The notes beneath the pieces are model-generated. The model worked only from the letters and a program-made list of their open reading frames with translations. It did no database searches and was not told the origin of the DNA. This document shows, one piece after another, positions 5,991 to 8,082 of a DNA stretch of 8,082 bases. Origin of the DNA: an uncultured Oscillospiraceae bacterium (lineage in GTDB: Bacteria > Bacillota_A > Clostridia > Oscillospirales > Oscillospiraceae); the NCBI GenBank assembly GCA_900770015.1, contig CAAGIU010000462.1, positions 1 to 8,082 on the forward strand, read 5' to 3'. Position 1 is the first letter of the stretch. Each line of letters opens with the position of its first letter. The position numbers were made by a program, and so were the translations under genes.

Positions 5991-6032
5991 GGGGAGGCTA
6001 CCATGCCTCCCGCCACGCAGGTTGACTGCGTG
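5991..6032. repeat. Tandem hairpin intergenic repeat
   Basis: Two adjacent 7-bp hairpins: GGGAGGC/GCCTCCC (5992-5998 with 6005-6011, loop TACCAT) and CACGCAG/CTGCGTG (6014-6020 with 6026-6032, loop GTTGA). No T-tract follows either. Their spacing and GC content look like a REP-type repeat inserted between the terminator of one operon and the promoter of the next. Confidence 0.55.
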
Positions 6033-6059
6033 TGCCGATATACATATTCAAAAAACCTC

Positions 6060-6119
6060 TTGACAAAACTGTTATTACTGTGTATACTGTATATATCGAA
6101 TATGAACAGTATGAACGGA
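6060..6119 (+). promoter_or_regulatory. Promoter and probable operator of the GntR/ABC exporter operon
   Basis: TTGACA (6060-6065) and TATACT (6083-6088) are 17 bp apart, a near-perfect vegetative promoter. Three contiguous 9-bp units (ACTGTTATT, ACTGTGTAT, ACTGTATAT; 6068-6094) fill the spacer and -10, and two more 9-bp units (ATGAACAGT, ATGAACGGA; 6102-6119) cover the start region. ATACTGT (6084-6090) and ACAGTAT (6106-6112) form an inverted repeat. Their position over -10 and the start point fits self-repression by the GntR protein encoded first. Confidence 0.8.
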
Positions 6120-6125
6120 GGCAAG

Positions 6126-6509
6126 ATGGTGAATATCCTCATCAGCAATTCCAGCGGAAAACCCATTTACGAGCAGATTTTCGACCAGATTCGCAGCGTC
6201 ATTGTGTCCGGGGAGCTGGCGCCGGGGGACTCGCTGCCCTCCATCCGCACCCTGGCCAAGGATCTGCGGATCAGCGTCATCACCACCCAGCGGGCCTACG
6301 ACGAGCTGGAAAAATCCGGGTTTATCCACATTGTGGCGGGCAAGGGCTGCTATGTTGCGGAGAAAAACATGGAACTGGTCCGGGAGGATCATCTGAAGCA
6401 GATCGAAGGACACATGACGCAGATTCTGGACCTGGCGAAGCCCCTGGGCCTGAGCCGGGAGGAGCTGAACCGGATGTTTGCGCTTCTGATGGATGAACAG
6501 GAGGTTTGA
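6126..6509 (+). CDS. GntR-family repressor, YtrA subfamily
   Basis: Predicted 127-residue DNA-binding regulator. Residues about 11-78 form the GntR winged helix-turn-helix: PIYEQIFDQIRSVIVSGEL, PGDSLPSIRTLAKDL, TTQRAYDELEKSGFIHIVAGKGCYV, all close to the family consensus. The C-terminal part is short (about 45 residues, helical), without a large ligand-binding domain, which defines the YtrA subfamily. GGAGG at 6117-6121 is 4 nt from ATG 6126 and 7 nt from the next codon, GTG 6129, so either may be the start; the ATGs at 6102 and 6111 precede or overlap the RBS and are unlikely. The stop is 5 nt before the ABC ATPase start. It probably represses its own operon and is released by an envelope-active compound or other cue; the inducer is unknown. 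Confidence 0.9.
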   Translation: MVNILISNSSGKPIYEQIFDQIRSVIVSGELAPGDSLPSIRTLAKDLRISVITTQRAYDELEKSGFIHIVAGKGCYVAEKNMELVREDHLKQIEGHMTQILDLAKPLGLSREELNRMFALLMDEQEV

Positions 6510-6514
6510 AAAGA

Positions 6515-7360
6515 ATGAATGCCATTGAAATCAAAGGATTGACCAAACAGTACCAGGGCTTCCAGCTGGGAAGCTACGATCTGACCCTGCCCTCAGGCTG
6601 CATCCTGGGTCTCGTGGGTGAGAACGGCGCGGGAAAGAGCACGACCATCCGGCTGATTATGGATGCCATCACCAGGGATGCGGGCACCATTTCCGTGCTG
6701 GGCGTGGATAACCGGTCGCCGGAGTTTGCCGGGGTGAAGGAGGACATCGGTGTCGTTCTGGACGAGGCCTATTTCCCCGAGGTGCTCAGCGCCGCCAACG
6801 TGGGAAAAATCATGGCCTGCACCTACCGCAGATGGGATATGGAGAAATACCGGGGATACCTGAGCCGCTTCGATCTGGATGACAGAAAACTGATCCGGGA
6901 CTATTCCCGGGGTATGCGGATGAAGCTGGCCATTGCGGTGGCCCTGTCCCACGACCCCAAGCTGCTGATTCTGGATGAGGCCACCAGCGGTCTGGATCCC
7001 ATGGTGCGCGACGAGATCCTGGATATTTTCAATGAATTCACCCGGGACCCCGGCCATTCCATTCTGCTGTCCAGCCACATCGTCAGCGATCTGGAGAAGA
7101 TCTGCGACTACATCGCGTTTCTGCACAAGGGCAAGCTGATGCTCTGCGAGGAAAAGGATCAGCTTCTGGAGGAGTACGCATTGGTGCACCTGTCCGCTGA
7201 GCGGTTTGCGGATCTGCCTGAGGACAGCATCGTGGGCAGAAAGAACGGACGCTTTGGCGTGGAGGCGCTGGTGCTTCGCAGCCGGGTCCCCCAGGACCTG
7301 CCGGTGGAGCACACAAATCTGGAGGATATCATTCTGTTCATGGCAAAGGGAGGAGAATAA
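6515..7360 (+). CDS. ABC exporter ATPase (YtrB/BcrA-type)
   Basis: Cytoplasmic ATPase of 281 residues that powers the membrane protein encoded next. Walker A GENGAGKST (35-43), Walker B LLILDE (150-155), DPMVRDE D-loop region, and switch histidine H188 are intact. The signature is YSRGMRMK (130-137) in place of LSGGQ, as is usual in this exporter group (YSxGMxxK). The C-terminal 70 residues (after about 210) are an accessory domain seen in YtrB/EcsA-like subunits. The ATG at 6515 is chosen since AGGAGG lies 10 nt upstream; the TTG at 6506 is only 1 nt from it. It is separated by 1 nt from the permease gene, so the pair should form one transporter. Substrate is unknown. Confidence 0.9.
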   Translation: MNAIEIKGLTKQYQGFQLGSYDLTLPSGCILGLVGENGAGKSTTIRLIMDAITRDAGTISVLGVDNRSPEFAGVKEDIGVVLDEAYFPEVLSAANVGKIMACTYRRWDMEKYRGYLSRFDLDDRKLIRDYSRGMRMKLAIAVALSHDPKLLILDEATSGLDPMVRDEILDIFNEFTRDPGHSILLSSHIVSDLEKICDYIAFLHKGKLMLCEEKDQLLEEYALVHLSAERFADLPEDSIVGRKNGRFGVEALVLRSRVPQDLPVEHTNLEDIILFMAKGGE

Positions 7361-7361
7361 T

Positions 7362-7973
7362 ATGAAAGGCCTGCTTCTCAAGGACTGGTATACATTGACC
7401 CGCCAGCTGAAGTTTATTCTGGCGATGCTGGTATTTTTCTCGATTCTGCCGGGTTATTCCACGGTTTCCTTCGCACTGGTGTATGCGGCCATGCTGCCCA
7501 TCACGGCGCTGGCCTATGATGAGCGTTCCAAATGGGATGAGCTGGCGGCCATGATGCCCTATTCCCCCCGCCAGATCGTGGCAGGGAAATATCTGCTGGG
7601 CATCCTGAGCATTGCCGGAGCGGTGCTGATTTCTTCGGCGGTGCAGTTTGTCACCGGCCTGATCCGTGCCGACTTTGCGGTGCAGGAGGTAATGCTGATG
7701 GTGGTGTTCACCGCGTTCCTTGCGGTGATCCTCATGTCGGTGAATCTGCCCGTCATGTATGCCTTCGGCGTGGAAAAGGGACGGATTCTCTTTATGGTGG
7801 TCTGTGGTGTCGTCGCCTTCTCCGGAATTGGACTGGCGAATACGATGGTACCCAAGCTGGGGCAGATGGATATTTCCCCGATTACCTTTGTCGTGATAGG
7901 CGTGGCCGCCGTGGTGATCCTGTTCCTGTCCATGCAGATTTCCGCGGGGCTGTATCGCAGAAAGAATAAATAA
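7362..7973 (+). CDS. ABC-2 type exporter membrane subunit
   Basis: Membrane protein of 203 residues with six hydrophobic segments at about 18-31, 33-51, 78-99, 108-133, 141-160 and 172-193. The loop YDERSKWDELAAMMPYSPRQIVAGKYL (52-78) is characteristic of the ABC2_membrane_5 family, where a DE-x-W and a P-x-S-R-x-x-I-V-x-x-K-Y-L pattern recurs. The N-terminus MKGLLLKDWYTL is also typical. GGAGG precedes ATG 7362 by about 9 nt. With the ATPase it should form a homodimeric exporter or half of one; unlike Bacillus ytr, no second permease or accessory lipoprotein gene follows in this window. The C-terminus ends in RRKNK at the cytoplasmic face. Confidence 0.88.
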   Translation: MKGLLLKDWYTLTRQLKFILAMLVFFSILPGYSTVSFALVYAAMLPITALAYDERSKWDELAAMMPYSPRQIVAGKYLLGILSIAGAVLISSAVQFVTGLIRADFAVQEVMLMVVFTAFLAVILMSVNLPVMYAFGVEKGRILFMVVCGVVAFSGIGLANTMVPKLGQMDISPITFVVIGVAAVVILFLSMQISAGLYRRKNK

Positions 7974-8004
7974 GCACCCATTTGCGCCAACAAAACAGCA
8001 TATG

Positions 8005-8082
8005 GTAATTTGTCGCACTGGCGCGGTAGCGCCCTTGGCTCTCCCTTTGGGAGAGCTGTCAGCCGAACAGGCTGACTGAGAG
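8005..8082. repeat. Palindromic intergenic repeat, right copy (inverted relative to left)
   Basis: Positions 8005-8056 match the reverse complement of 65-116 with 3 mismatches. The element holds GGCGC-GGTA-GCGCC (8020-8033), an 8-bp hairpin GCTCTCCC/GGGAGAGC (8038-8056, loop TTT), then a 7-bp hairpin GTCAGCC/GGCTGAC (8058-8076). The left copy instead extends into an 18-bp perfect stem, so the two differ at the outer side. It starts 31 bp after the permease stop, and no separate T-tract terminator is visible before the window end. Confidence 0.75.

Noticed and set aside
5177..6166. 329-codon - strand open frame
   Set aside because: It runs through the kinase-like gene, the operon terminator and the next promoter; its product is low-complexity with no family signature.
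1..8082. CRISPR array, transposase, integrase or attachment sites
   Set aside because: No regularly spaced direct repeats of 25-40 bp and no recombinase-like protein are present; the end repeats alone do not define a mobile element.

Overview
The window looks like chromosomal DNA of a GC-rich anaerobic Firmicute, most likely an Oscillospirales/Ruminococcaceae-type gut bacterium. This rests on strong AGGAGG-type ribosome binding sites, TTGACA/TATAAT promoters with 17-bp spacers, Firmicute-type gene families (a YtrA-type GntR regulator with its ABC exporter, and a glnQ-first amino-acid ABC operon) and many GC-rich intergenic palindromes. Species cannot be assigned from the sequence alone. All genes except one are on the + strand.

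Layout. Positions 1-182 hold a perfect 18-bp-stem palindromic repeat and a terminator. A DEDDh 3'-5' exonuclease with a Cys-rich tail lies on the - strand (183-1067) and has its own consensus promoter (1099-1127). Divergent from it is a small unrecognised 130-residue protein (1185-1577). A 480-bp region without a supported gene follows; its second half looks like an attenuator leader, with a promoter at 1840-1868, a possible 11-codon leader ORF, a first hairpin, and then a 15-bp terminator whose T-tract touches the Shine-Dalgarno of the next gene. Next is a compact operon of a polar amino-acid ABC importer: ATPase (2058), PEB1-like solute-binding protein (2855), two permeases (3784, 4503) and, translationally coupled to the last permease, a cytidylate-kinase-like protein (5279) whose P-loop is degenerate. 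The operon ends at a terminator (5940-5976) followed by a tandem-hairpin repeat. A second, independent operon begins with a consensus promoter overlaid by 9-bp phased repeats and encodes a YtrA-type GntR repressor (6126), an ABC ATPase (6515) and an ABC-2 membrane protein (7362). The window closes with a repeat that matches the one at its start in inverted orientation (52 bp, 3 mismatches).

Function. The first operon should import an acidic or amidated amino acid (aspartate, glutamate or glutamine by similarity of the binding protein), probably controlled by transcription attenuation. The second is a self-regulated ABC exporter module of the kind associated with envelope or antimicrobial stress. 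The exonuclease and the small hypothetical protein are independent housekeeping or accessory genes. The most interesting points are the possible mutually exclusive leader structures before the transporter, the coupled kinase-like protein with an altered P-loop, and the phased repeats over the repressor promoter.
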